From assembly GCF_041821025.1 (NCBI RefSeq), contig NZ_JBGUAY010000006.1, positions 310,001 through 374,000 of the forward strand: a DNA stretch of 64,000 bases, given 5' to 3'. Under the pieces are notes generated by a model, which saw only the letters and a program-made list of their open reading frames with translations, searched no databases and was not told where the DNA came from. Position numbers and translations under genes: made by a program. This stretch comes from Egicoccus sp. AB-alg6-2. GTDB lineage: Bacteria; Actinomycetota; Nitriliruptoria; Nitriliruptorales; Nitriliruptoraceae. This document shows, in pieces, positions 51,955 through 59,814 of the stretch (positions are counted from its first letter, which is position 1; each line of letters starts with the position of its first letter).

Positions 51955-52998
51955 TCAGGCCGCCGGCGGGCTGTCGCCCACGCCGTCGACGAACGAGCCG
52001 ACGGCCCACGCCTCCGGGTAGACGAGCTTGGCGCCGTACACATGGAGGCCCTTGACCGCGTCGCCGAAGCGGCGTTCGGGCCGGTACGCCTCGACCTTGT
52101 TGATCTGCTCGGCAAACGACAGCGCCATCGGGTGGCCAGCGATCACCTTGTCGTTGTCGGTGTCCACGCCGTCGGTGCCAGACGGGGCGTTGCGGGACGT
52201 CAGCAGGTTGAACCCGGCCGCACGCCCGACCTCGCCGTTGAGCAGCGGGCTGTTGCCGCCGCCGTAGTCGCCGGCGGAGGTGAACCGCTTGTCCAGGGAC
52301 AGGAGCGACGCGAACCAGGTCGGCAGGACCGCGTAGCGGCCCTCGGACGGCACGCCCGCGTTGTCGAGCTTGAGGGCAAGCCGGTTGAGGTAGAAGTAGG
52401 CGTGAGCAGGGTCGGAGATCGACACCGGGTCGACGTCGGTGCCGATCCGGTTGGCGGCGGCAGCGTCGGCGTGGAAGCTCGCGAGGTGGCGGTCGGCCAC
52501 GTCACGGAGCTGGAACGCGGCGGACTCCATACCGCCGTCCATCACCGACCCGGCAGCCTGGGCCGCGTCGACGTCGTCGACCATGAAGTTGAAGTACTTC
52601 TCCTGGTCGATGAGGAGCTGGCGGGCTTCGGTGGACAGTTCCTCGGGCGGGTCGATGTCGTCCCGCTCGTAGTCCTTGATCGTGACCTCGCCGACCTGGT
52701 TGATGGTCACGGTGTCGCCGGCCTGCGAGATGGTGCCCTGGTAGTTGCGGTTGGCGACGTTGGGCTGCCCGAAGATGTGGGCGTGCCGGAGCTTGCGGAG
52801 CAGCTCCCGGATCCAGAACTCGGGCACGAAGCTCGAGATGTCGCCGGTCTGGGCGGCGAGGTCGAAGCGGGAGCGGACGCCCTTGATGGGGGCGGGCATG
52901 AGTGCGACCGCGGCGAAGGCGAGTGCGGCGGCGATGGTCGGGAACCCACCGAGCAGTGCGGTGATGGCCCCGAGGATGAGCGCGAGAAGTGCGAGCAC
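51955..52998 (-). CDS. Major capsid protein, P22-coat-like, with hydrophobic N-terminal extension
   Basis: This is a 347-residue protein. From about residue 55 the pattern SSFVPEFWIRELLRKL, VANRNYQGTISQAGDTV, TEARQLLIDQEKYFNF and VDDVDAAQAA matches coat proteins of actinophages with the P22-like HK97 fold. The first 34 residues (MLALLALILGAITALLGG...) form two hydrophobic helices, unusual for a capsid protein. GTG 52998 has AGGAG eight bases upstream, so this extension is probably translated. It lies downstream of the scaffold and tRNA genes. Confidence 0.85.
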   Translation of the reverse strand: MLALLALILGAITALLGGFPTIAAALAFAAVALMPAPIKGVRSRFDLAAQTGDISSFVPEFWIRELLRKLRHAHIFGQPNVANRNYQGTISQAGDTVTINQVGEVTIKDYERDDIDPPEELSTEARQLLIDQEKYFNFMVDDVDAAQAAGSVMDGGMESAAFQLRDVADRHLASFHADAAAANRIGTDVDPVSISDPAHAYFYLNRLALKLDNAGVPSEGRYAVLPTWFASLLSLDKRFTSAGDYGGGNSPLLNGEVGRAAGFNLLTSRNAPSGTDGVDTDNDKVIAGHPMALSFAEQINKVEAYRPERRFGDAVKGLHVYGAKLVYPEAWAVGSFVDGVGDSPPAA

Positions 52999-53103
52999 GG
53001 TGGGCTCTCCTGGACGGTTCGGGTGTCGGTCGCCGTGTTTCCCGTCCTGGCGTGGACCCCGGTTTTCGCCCGTCGGCGCCCACCGATGCGCTCGGTGTCA
53101 GCG

Positions 53104-53175
53104 TGGTTGCAGGGGCGGGAGTTGAACCCGCAGGGCCGGGGTTATGAGCCCCGGTTGGCTCCGCGCCTCCCTGCT
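53104..53175 (-). tRNA. Met-type tRNA (anticodon CAT), initiator-like, with encoded CCA
   Basis: Read on the minus strand, the acceptor arms AGCAGGG and CCCTGCA pair at six positions with an A-A mismatch at 1:72. The anticodon arm is CGGGG-CTCATAA-CCCCG (anticodon at 53144-53146). The T arm is GCGGG-TTCAACT-CCCGC. A73 and CCA follow. The D arm is reduced: GGC-GCGGA-GCC. The 1:72 mismatch and GGG/CCC anticodon stem are initiator marks. It lies between the scaffold and capsid genes. Confidence 0.7.
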
Positions 53176-53188
53176 GTGGCCAGTGTCG

Positions 53189-53206
53189 GCCGGGCTGTGA
53201 CCCGGC
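53189..53206. terminator. Hairpin at the scaffold gene stop
   Basis: GCCGGG (53189-53194), loop CTGTGA, CCCGGC (53201-53206). It overlaps the scaffold stop and lies 14 bases before the tRNA. It also contains part of the 15-base motif found again at 53981-53995. It may separate scaffold mRNA from the tRNA. Confidence 0.4.
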
Positions 53207-53931
53207 TACTTCACGAGGCCCTTGCGGATCTGCCGCTGAATCTCCTCACGGTTCTTCTCGTACTCGACGTCGTCCAGCTCGGCGATCTCCGCCCGGGTCC
53301 AGACCTTGGTCTGCTTGTCCTCACCACGGTGGCCGTCCGATCCGGACGCACCCGTCTTGCCCTTGCCCTCCGCGGGCTTGAACTCGGGCCACTCCTCGAG
53401 GGTGTCGTCGACCAGGGCCTCGATCGCGTCCGTGTCGACGTCGCCGTCATCGGTGAGCAGGCTGTCGATGTCATCGAGGTCGGCGAGCCCGACGAACCGG
53501 GCGGCGCGGTCCTTGGAGACTCCGGCGGCGATCGCGGCGGCGCGAGCTTCGGCCTTCACCGCGCGAGCAGTGGCGGCCGTGACCTTCTTGTCGGCGTCGT
53601 CGCTGCCGTCGTTGTCGGTCTGCTTGCCGGCCTGGCGCTTGGCCTGCCGAAGTTCGCGTTCGTGGCGCTTGCGTTCGCGGGCGATGCGGGCGTCGATGGC
53701 CTTGTCGAGGTCGGCCTGAGTGAACGTCTTCTCGCCCTCACCCTCGCCGGAGCCCTCCTCCTCGGACTCCTCACCGTCGCCTTCCTCGGAGCCGTCGCCT
53801 TCGTCGTCACCATCTTCGTCGCCGTCGTCCTCGTCGCCGCCCTGGGGGACGAAGTAGCTGCGGCCGGTGTCGGGGTCGGTGATGGTGATGGGCTGGCGGT
53901 GGCCAGGACGGCCAGAGGTGAGGTGTCGCAC
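53206..53931 (-). CDS. Capsid scaffolding protein
   Basis: This is a 241-residue protein from GTG 53931 (AGGAG seven bases upstream; the frame extends to 53952 without support). A short beta start (PITITDPDTGRSYFVPQ) is followed by a very acidic stretch (about 30-65), a coiled coil (LDKAIDARIARERKRHERELRQAKRQ) and a basic helical end. This layout and the place between minor head and capsid genes define phage scaffolds. It guides shell assembly and then leaves. Confidence 0.88.
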   Translation of the reverse strand: MRHLTSGRPGHRQPITITDPDTGRSYFVPQGGDEDDGDEDGDDEGDGSEEGDGEESEEEGSGEGEGEKTFTQADLDKAIDARIARERKRHERELRQAKRQAGKQTDNDGSDDADKKVTAATARAVKAEARAAAIAAGVSKDRAARFVGLADLDDIDSLLTDDGDVDTDAIEALVDDTLEEWPEFKPAEGKGKTGASGSDGHRGEDKQTKVWTRAEIAELDDVEYEKNREEIQRQIRKGLVK

Positions 53932-53980
53932 GGTGCAGCTCCTGGTTCGCACGTAGACGGTGCGCCCAGCCTGCGCCCCA

Positions 53981-54009
53981 CTGTGACCCGGCTACGGCTC
54001 GATGTCACA
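53981..54009. promoter_or_regulatory. CTGTGACCCGGCTAC motif with TGTGAC/GTCACA dyad, divergent promoter region
   Basis: The 15-mer at 53981-53995 recurs exactly at 53195-53209. TGTGAC (53982-53987) and GTCACA (54004-54009) form an inverted pair with a 16-base gap. The site lies between the divergent scaffold gene and the DUF2511-like gene, so it may control either. Confidence 0.5.
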
Positions 54010-54050
54010 ACCGGTCGCTACCGTCGATGCACGTGCGAAAGGAGCGCCAC

Positions 54051-54449
54051 ATGGGCGCCACAGACGACGCCCTCCGCGAGATGCGGGAGGCGTCCACCCT
54101 GAAGGGGAAGTTCCAGGAGATCGTGTCGCCGAGGATGCGGGCCGTGTCCCGAGACGACTACGGCGACAGCTGGCCGCTCACCATCGAGGGGGGCTGGCTG
54201 CGGTACGAGCCGGCCGGTCGAGCGATCTTCCGAACGCCCGATGGCGACGAGTACGCGCTGAACGGCATGGCGTCGACCGCGGGCTATGCCGAGATCGAAC
54301 CGATCTGGCGGTTCAACGATCAACTCAACCGCGAGATCGAAGAGGCGCATCGGAAGTTGTCACCGGACGATGACTACGAGCCGCAGAAGCTTCGCGTGAA
54401 CATCGGTCCACTCATCCGCGACGCGCTGGCTCTGAAGGACGCCAAGTAG
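54051..54449 (+). CDS. DUF2511-like protein, plus-strand cargo gene
   Basis: This is a 132-residue protein. SWPLTIEGGWLRYEPAGRAIFRTPDGDEYALNGMAS and EIEPIW match the DUF2511 pattern (as in E. coli YebY). Function of the family is unclear. ATG 54051 has AAAGGAG six bases upstream. It is read against the surrounding head genes and its stop abuts the minor head gene stop with no gap. It may be expressed in the lysogen. Confidence 0.75.
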   Translation: MGATDDALREMREASTLKGKFQEIVSPRMRAVSRDDYGDSWPLTIEGGWLRYEPAGRAIFRTPDGDEYALNGMASTAGYAEIEPIWRFNDQLNREIEEAHRKLSPDDDYEPQKLRVNIGPLIRDALALKDAK

Positions 54450-55562
54450 CTAACGGGCTCCGAGCCTTGCCCGCCCTCCCGAGTACGACAGAGACGCTGG
54501 CACCCTGGCGACCTGCGCCTTCCGGCGTGCCTCCCACTCGCCCACCTTGTCCCGCGCCAGCCTGCGCTCATCATCGGTGATCGCGACGGCCTCACGACGT
54601 CGCCACTCCCGCACCCCACGCTCCAGACGCCGTAGCTCCTGCCTGTCCTGGTCGCCCTGCGGATCCGCCGTGTCGCGCTGGCTCATAGGCCGGGTAACGC
54701 CCGGCTGATACAGCGCGATCGTGTGCCGGCAGTTCGGATGCTGCAGCCCCTCGCCGCGGGCCTCGTCCAACGTCCCGTTCACGGTCACCGACACGGTCCC
54801 GTCACCACGCAGGTTCTCCGCCCGCACCGCCCCGCGTGTCTGCCCGGTCAAGCTCAGCACCCGGCCTTCCCACGGCCGGCACAAGACGCATTCCTGCGGA
54901 GCGTCCGAGACGATCACCAGGTCCTGGCCGAGCTCGACCAGCCGGTCGACGTGCCCCTGGACCACCGCCCTACCGGTGCCGGTGCGCACGGCCATCTCCG
55001 TGTAGGACGGGAGATCCCACGATCGGCCAGCGCGGTCCTGGAATCCGGTGACGCCACGGCGGGCGAAGTCCGACAACGTCCGTTGCGCGGCCTGCCGGCG
55101 GGTCACCGTGCCGGCCAGCACGTCACCGGAGGCGTTGGCGATCACGTCCCGGTAGACGTCAGGGACCGCACGGAGGATGCGTGTACGGGTCTGCTCGACC
55201 AGGCCGACCGTCTCGGCCACAAGGGCGCGGACCTTGGCCATGTCGACCCGGCCGTACGCCAGTTCGCGGGACACGCCGATCGCTTCGAGATCAGACCCAG
55301 CGGTCGCGACACCACGGTTGTAGGCGTGTCGGACCGCCTCCTCGGTCGCCTCTCGAGCTTCACCGAGGGCGCGGGCCACCTCGGCCTCCACCTCGGCGCG
55401 TAGCTGCTGGATCTCGGTCAGCTTCGACTCCGCCCATCCCGGCTGATCGATACCACGCTCGACCCGGCGGGCGACCTGCTCGAGCATCGTGACCTCGGCG
55501 CGGACCATGATGTCGGCGACGCCCTTGGCGAGGTCTTCGGCCATGTGCGGCGAGATCGGCAT
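54450..55562 (-). CDS. Minor head protein (SPP1 gp7/Mu F-like)
   Basis: This is a 370-residue protein. The N-terminal 150 residues are helical. RRGVTGFQDRAGRSWDLPSYTEMAVRTGTGRAV and DAPQECVLCRPWEGRVLSLTG with HPNCRHTIALYQPG form the C-terminal domain typical of phage minor capsid protein 2. It sits inside the procapsid near the portal and may help DNA ejection. It follows the portal gene and a 58-residue Cys-containing gene. Confidence 0.85.
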   Translation of the reverse strand: MPISPHMAEDLAKGVADIMVRAEVTMLEQVARRVERGIDQPGWAESKLTEIQQLRAEVEAEVARALGEAREATEEAVRHAYNRGVATAGSDLEAIGVSRELAYGRVDMAKVRALVAETVGLVEQTRTRILRAVPDVYRDVIANASGDVLAGTVTRRQAAQRTLSDFARRGVTGFQDRAGRSWDLPSYTEMAVRTGTGRAVVQGHVDRLVELGQDLVIVSDAPQECVLCRPWEGRVLSLTGQTRGAVRAENLRGDGTVSVTVNGTLDEARGEGLQHPNCRHTIALYQPGVTRPMSQRDTADPQGDQDRQELRRLERGVREWRRREAVAITDDERRLARDKVGEWEARRKAQVARVPASLSYSGGRARLGAR

Positions 55563-55594
55563 GCTGAGACCCTACGCCCGCCGCGACGGGCACA

Positions 55595-55771
55595 TCAGGC
55601 GGCACCCACAGGTGCCCGTGCACGGAGCTGGTCGTACGTCATCCCAGCACGCGCCCAACACGCTTGGCAGACCGGCGCGCCGGGCCGGGCGCACCGGTGG
55701 ACGCCGGCGAACATCTGGCCCATGTTGGTGACGTACCGGCGACGGTGGCTCTCGGCATCCACGTCAGTCAC
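55595..55771 (-). CDS. 58-residue Cys-containing protein after the portal gene
   Basis: GTG 55771 to TGA 55595 encodes MTDVDAESHRRRYVTNMGQ then MFAGVHRCARPGAPVCQACWARAGMTYDQL. Three cysteines and a histidine (HRC...CQAC) may bind zinc. The start overlaps the portal stop by 8 bases. It lies in the same frame style as other small phage proteins and is probably translated by coupling. Confidence 0.6.
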   Translation of the reverse strand: MTDVDAESHRRRYVTNMGQMFAGVHRCARPGAPVCQACWARAGMTYDQLRARAPVGAA

Positions 55772-57326
55772 CAAACCCGGTCGGGTCCGTCACTGTCACG
55801 CCCTCTTCCGCCTGGATGCGGGCCACCTCGTCCTCGAGCGCCTGCCCCTCGAGCTCCGGCTGCACCATCTGCACCCGCGTCCGGATCGACGCTGCCTGAG
55901 CGCGGCGCAGCATCTCGACCGTGGTCGCCTGCTCCTGCGGATCATCGACCAGCGAGTCGCCCCACCGGATCGCGGGACGGTCCGGCTCTACCGGCGAGCC
56001 GTACACGTCACGGTCCAGCACCAGGAGCACCTCGAGCAGGTCCACGGTCTCGGGGGTCCAGTAGCGTTGCTTGCGGCCGCCGGTCCTGAGCGTCTTTCCC
56101 TCACGGATGCGTAGGGCCGACCCGGACTCGGCTCTGCCTTCGATGTGTAGCCCGAAGGACTGGGGCGAGTAGCCGGCGGTCGAGACGATCCGTTCGACGA
56201 GCGCGAACGCGGTGTCGGCGTGGTCTTTGGTGCGGATGGCGAACTGGATCTGCTCGATCATCGGCTTGCCGTCGACGGTGGGTTCCATGTCGAGGCCGGT
56301 GAAGACCTCTTGGTCGATGTCGAGCGTGGCCCCTTTGCCGCGGCCCTTCGGGGTCAGCGCGTCCTGGGACACGACCACACGGGCCTGACCGAGCCGGAGG
56401 TCACGCATCCACGACGACCACGTCTCGTCGAGGGCGTCCATCAGGCTGTAGGTGCCGTCGTAGTCGGACCGGCCGTGCAGCGTGTGCCGGTGACGGCGGT
56501 TCGGGCGGACGTTGGGGACGTAACGGACGGTCAGCTCGTTGCGGAGCGAGTCGGGCAGCTCGACGGTGAGGATCTTCGTCGACTCGTCGTAGGTGCGGTC
56601 GTCGCCGTCCAGGAGCGCCTCGGTGTGCGGATGCGCGGACATGGCCTCGCGCTTGCCGAGGGTGTCACGTTCGCCGACGTAGAGGCCGTGGAGGATGACA
56701 CCAGGTTCGTGACGTTCGAGGTGCCGCCATACCTTGCCGTTTTCGTCGAGGAGGACGGTCCAGAACGTCACGGTGGAGAGGCGGCCCCACCGCCACTCAG
56801 GGAACGCAGCATCGGCATGGACGACGGTCAACGTGGGCATCGGGAGCCGGTCGCGGTCGTCCCACACGGCCCGGATGTAGACGCCGCCGAGGGCCGAGCA
56901 GACCTCGGCAGCTTCGATCAGTGAGGTGAGGATCCCGCCTTCGTCGACGAGGACGTCGAGGCGGTCCTGCGTCACGGACGCGGCACGGTTGCCGCCGTCC
57001 GCAGCGCCAGGGATCGGAAACCGGAGCTGCTCGGAGAACAGCAGATCAGCGGAGGTGGACGCGATGTCTGCGGCAATGGGGACATGGATTTGGGTGCGGT
57101 TGGGGGCCCGGTCGGCAGCACGGCGTGGCCAGAACCGGACCTTGCCGGGTGCACCTCCGGCGAAGCCGGGGAGGTGGGAGGACGTGCCGGTCCCGGTGGT
57201 GCCGTAGAAGTTGCGGAGCCGATCAACGTCACCTGAGAACCAGGCGTCGGCTTCCTGCATGTCACGCAGGATGGGCTTCATTGCCTTGGGGGGCCACGGG
57301 GCCTTGGGGTCTTCGGGAAGCGGCAT
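55764..57326 (-). CDS. Portal protein (SPP1 gp6 family)
   Basis: This is a 520-residue protein. IHVPIAADIASTSADLLFSEQLRFPI, WDDRDRLPMPTLTVVHADAAFPEW and SLMDALDETWSSWMRDLRLGQARVVVSQDAL match phage portals. Twelve copies form the DNA channel at the head vertex. The C-terminal helix with AEEGVTVTDPTGFGD is typical. It starts in a TGATG overlap with a 61-residue gene. Confidence 0.92.
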   Translation of the reverse strand: MPLPEDPKAPWPPKAMKPILRDMQEADAWFSGDVDRLRNFYGTTGTGTSSHLPGFAGGAPGKVRFWPRRAADRAPNRTQIHVPIAADIASTSADLLFSEQLRFPIPGAADGGNRAASVTQDRLDVLVDEGGILTSLIEAAEVCSALGGVYIRAVWDDRDRLPMPTLTVVHADAAFPEWRWGRLSTVTFWTVLLDENGKVWRHLERHEPGVILHGLYVGERDTLGKREAMSAHPHTEALLDGDDRTYDESTKILTVELPDSLRNELTVRYVPNVRPNRRHRHTLHGRSDYDGTYSLMDALDETWSSWMRDLRLGQARVVVSQDALTPKGRGKGATLDIDQEVFTGLDMEPTVDGKPMIEQIQFAIRTKDHADTAFALVERIVSTAGYSPQSFGLHIEGRAESGSALRIREGKTLRTGGRKQRYWTPETVDLLEVLLVLDRDVYGSPVEPDRPAIRWGDSLVDDPQEQATTVEMLRRAQAASIRTRVQMVQPELEGQALEDEVARIQAEEGVTVTDPTGFGD

Positions 57327-57511
57327 CAGCGAACCAGCCCGTCGTCTTCGGCGTCACGCCCGGACGCCAGCCACCCGTCGGCGGTCAGCTCCACGACCGG
57401 ATCGGCGACGGGGCGGAACCGTGGCGGTGGCGCGGCGAGGCCGGCCTGGACGAGGGTCTTGCCGGCCAGCGCTTCAATGGCGAGGCGGCGGAGCGCGCGG
57501 GTGGTGGTCAT
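57326..57511 (-). CDS. 61-residue protein before the portal gene
   Basis: This small protein (MTTTRALRRLAIEALAGKTLVQAGL... ending SGRDAEDDGLVR) has a basic helical start and an acidic end. No family is recognised. It overlaps the portal start by one base and is divergent from the HEPN-like gene, with a 43-base region between. Confidence 0.55.
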   Translation of the reverse strand: MTTTRALRRLAIEALAGKTLVQAGLAAPPPRFRPVADPVVELTADGWLASGRDAEDDGLVR

Positions 57512-57530
57512 GGGACGAGTCTCGACCCGC

Positions 57531-57545
57531 CTGTGACCCGACTAT
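57531..57545. promoter_or_regulatory. CTGTGACCCGACTAT motif in a divergent promoter region
   Basis: The site differs at two of 15 positions from CTGTGACCCGGCTAC at 53981 and 53195. It ends nine bases before the ATG of the plus-strand gene at 57555 and lies upstream of the minus-strand gene at 57511. TATCGT overlapping its end could be a -10 element, which would give a near-leaderless transcript. Confidence 0.5.
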
Positions 57546-57554
57546 CGTCCGAGG

Positions 57555-58343
57555 ATGGACGGCTCTACGCCCCAACCGGGCTTCACGGTGAAGCTGCAGA
57601 GGGCCCATTTCCTGCTTTCAGAGCTTCGCGAGGCCATGAACGGCTTCTTCCGTGAGAGGCCGTACACCCTTGAAGCCGCGGAGGCACCCAACGGGGATCT
57701 TGTGACACGCGTCCGAGTGTCGGCCGAACCACCCTTGGAGTGGAGCGCCCTCGCGGGTGACATCGTGCACAACCTTCGCAGCGCCTTGGACCATGTCGCC
57801 TGGGCACTCGTCGCCGAAGAAGGTCAGCCCGACGAGTGGACTTGCTTCCCCATCACCGATAAAGAGCGAAGCTTCGGCGACCGCGCACGCAAAGCTCTGA
57901 GGGGCGCCCCGGAGGCCAGACAGATGGTTCGTGGCCTTAGTCCCTGGCGGGACGGCAACGAGGACCTTTGGCTGCTCCACCGGCTCAACATCGTGGACAA
58001 GCACCGGCTGCTGCTTGTGGTTGGGTCAGCCAGTACAGGCATCGGCCTTCGGATGACCTTCAGAGGGTTCGAGGAGGGTGACAGCCCCATCACGATGGAT
58101 CCGATCGTCCTGCAGCCCAAGAACATCGAGGTTCCGGTGCTTGACGAAGCAGTGGTTTTTCGCGTGCTAGCCGAAGCGCGCAAACAGCCTGCCGACTCTC
58201 ACTTCAGGACAGACCACGATGTGCGATTCGACATCGTATTTGGACTCGACACGCCGGCTCCTGCCGCGCCCGTCGGCCCCCTGCTCGAGCGCCTCCTCGA
58301 CGCCACGGAGAAGGCGATCCAACACCTCATGCCGAGGCTATAG
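57555..58343 (+). CDS. HEPN-like protein, plus-strand cargo gene
   Basis: This is a 262-residue protein. A conserved-looking core reads WSALAGDIVHNLRSALDHVAWAL and later WLLHRLNIVDKHRLLL. Arg75-x4-His80 fits the RX4-6H motif of HEPN ribonucleases, which occur in toxin and phage-defence systems. I know similar uncharacterised proteins with this LRSALDH...HxLNxxDKHR pattern. It has lower GC than the flanking phage genes and sits against the strand between terminase and portal. A defence role is inference. Confidence 0.65.
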   Translation: MDGSTPQPGFTVKLQRAHFLLSELREAMNGFFRERPYTLEAAEAPNGDLVTRVRVSAEPPLEWSALAGDIVHNLRSALDHVAWALVAEEGQPDEWTCFPITDKERSFGDRARKALRGAPEARQMVRGLSPWRDGNEDLWLLHRLNIVDKHRLLLVVGSASTGIGLRMTFRGFEEGDSPITMDPIVLQPKNIEVPVLDEAVVFRVLAEARKQPADSHFRTDHDVRFDIVFGLDTPAPAAPVGPLLERLLDATEKAIQHLMPRL

Positions 58344-58346
58344 CGA

Positions 58347-59627
58347 TCAGCTATCGAGCCAGCGGCGCCAGACCCGCCGCAGCATCCGCACCCCGTAACG
58401 CAGGGCGTCGGGGCCGTGGTCGTCCTGCTTCAGCGGCGCGTCTTCGCCGCGGTCTTGTGCCTTGGGGTCCCAGCTGTAGCCGGCCATCTCGTCGAGCAGT
58501 CCCGAGCAGGACCGGTGGATCGTCAGCCGCCTCGCCGCGAGCAGCGATGAGGTTTCGCGGATGCCGTCCTCGACGGTGTTGTCGGCGGGGGTGACGCCTG
58601 ACCAGCCGTCGCGGTACAGCTGCCGGATGAAGCTGGCTGCGGACGGGTCAACGAACACCTTGCTGACGTCGGGCGGCATGGCCAGGCCGTCGGCGCCGCC
58701 GTCGACCCACGACTGCAGCTTCGTCGCGTACTCCCCGTCGGTGAGCTGACGGCGCTGCGCCCTCGAATCCCACCGCCACTCCCGCGCGACCACCAGGCCG
58801 TCCGTGTGTTCGCCGATCAGGAGGGCGACGAACGGGTTGGTGGTGCCGTAGTCGACGGTCAGCCACCAGTCGTGAACGTCGGGCAGCTGGTCGACGACGT
58901 GGGAGCTGTCGCCGTCGAGGTCGAGCATGTCGTAGATCGCGCCCTCGGCGGCAACCCATTCGCCCAAGATGAACCGCCGGTACCACAGCCCGACGAACTC
59001 GCGCTCGAGGCTGGCGATGTACGCGGCAGGGAGGTGGGGGTTGTCGTGGAGGGTGAACCGGAAGCGGGCGAGGTCGAGCAGCTCGGCGCCGTCACCACCG
59101 AGGATCTGGCCGTCACGGTCGATCGTCACCGTCGCACGGTTGAGGTAGTCCTTCAGCAGCCAGTGCCGCGGGTTGTCCGGGTTGGTGGTCCCGAACAGCC
59201 GTGCCCCGTCGATCGATAGGCGGGTGAGCAGCATCGACCAGAACGACTCAGGGACCGTGGACACCTCGTCGACGTAGGCGCCGACGAGGGTGAGGCCGCG
59301 GATCTTCTCCTGGGCCCGTTCGTCGTTGGCTCCGGCGATGTAGATCCGTCGGCCGCAGACCCAGAGTTCACCGGCGCCGCGGACGAACCGGACACGTTTG
59401 CGGCCGAGCATGTCTTGCATCGGGTGGACGACGTTGCGTTCGAGGGTGCGTTCGGTGCGGCCGGCCATCAGGAGGTTGCCGGGCGGTGCGGTGCGGATGA
59501 AGCGGAGCCAGGCGAGGATGGATCCGATGGTTTTGCCGGAGCGGACGGAGCCTTCCCAGATGTTGAGGCGTGCCGTGGCATGCTGGACGGACGCGAGTTG
59601 CTTCCCAACAAGGGGGGCGACGCTCAC
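58347..59627 (-). CDS. Terminase large subunit
   Basis: This is a 426-residue protein of the PBSX/TerL type. ATPase motifs are WEGSVRSGKTIGSILAW (Walker A) and LVGAYVDEVSTVPES (Walker B). The nuclease part has WWLTVDYGTTNPFVALL, VFVDPSAASFIRQLY and KQDDHGPDALRYGVRML with the expected acidic residues. It drives DNA into the head and cuts it. GTG 59627 lacks a clear purine-rich ribosome site; its leader is shared with the divergent small gene at 59642. Confidence 0.93.
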   Translation of the reverse strand: MSVAPLVGKQLASVQHATARLNIWEGSVRSGKTIGSILAWLRFIRTAPPGNLLMAGRTERTLERNVVHPMQDMLGRKRVRFVRGAGELWVCGRRIYIAGANDERAQEKIRGLTLVGAYVDEVSTVPESFWSMLLTRLSIDGARLFGTTNPDNPRHWLLKDYLNRATVTIDRDGQILGGDGAELLDLARFRFTLHDNPHLPAAYIASLEREFVGLWYRRFILGEWVAAEGAIYDMLDLDGDSSHVVDQLPDVHDWWLTVDYGTTNPFVALLIGEHTDGLVVAREWRWDSRAQRRQLTDGEYATKLQSWVDGGADGLAMPPDVSKVFVDPSAASFIRQLYRDGWSGVTPADNTVEDGIRETSSLLAARRLTIHRSCSGLLDEMAGYSWDPKAQDRGEDAPLKQDDHGPDALRYGVRMLRRVWRRWLDS

Positions 59628-59641
59628 GGGAGGAGCCTGCC

Positions 59642-59806
59642 ATGCCAGAGGTCGGCGAGACGTGTGTGAAGTGCGACACAGTGGTGCGGTCGCGAATCGT
59701 GAGTTTGGGCTCGTCGCTTGATAGCGGCTTCGAGGAGACTGCCGTCACTCTGGTGTGCCGGTGTGATGACCTCGAAGGGCCGCGGACGGCGGCGGACCGG
59801 GTGTAG
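59642..59806 (+). CDS. 54-residue zinc-binding-type protein wedged between terminase genes
   Basis: This is a 54-residue protein (MPEVGETCVKCDTVVRSR... VCRCDDLEGPRT) with CVKC and CRC motifs. ATG 59642 has GGGAGGAG six to seven bases upstream, so translation is well supported. It is opposite in strand to TerL (start 14 bases away) and TerS (stop 8 bases away). Its promoter would have to lie in the TerL coding region. Function is unknown. Confidence 0.6.
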   Translation: MPEVGETCVKCDTVVRSRIVSLGSSLDSGFEETAVTLVCRCDDLEGPRTAADRV

Positions 59807-59814
59807 GCGACGAG

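Noticed and set aside
53982-54009. TGTGAC...GTCACA as a CRP-type site
   Set aside because: The half-site gap (16 bases) is too long for a CRP dyad. The repeat of the whole 15-mer elsewhere in the prophage suggests a phage motif instead.
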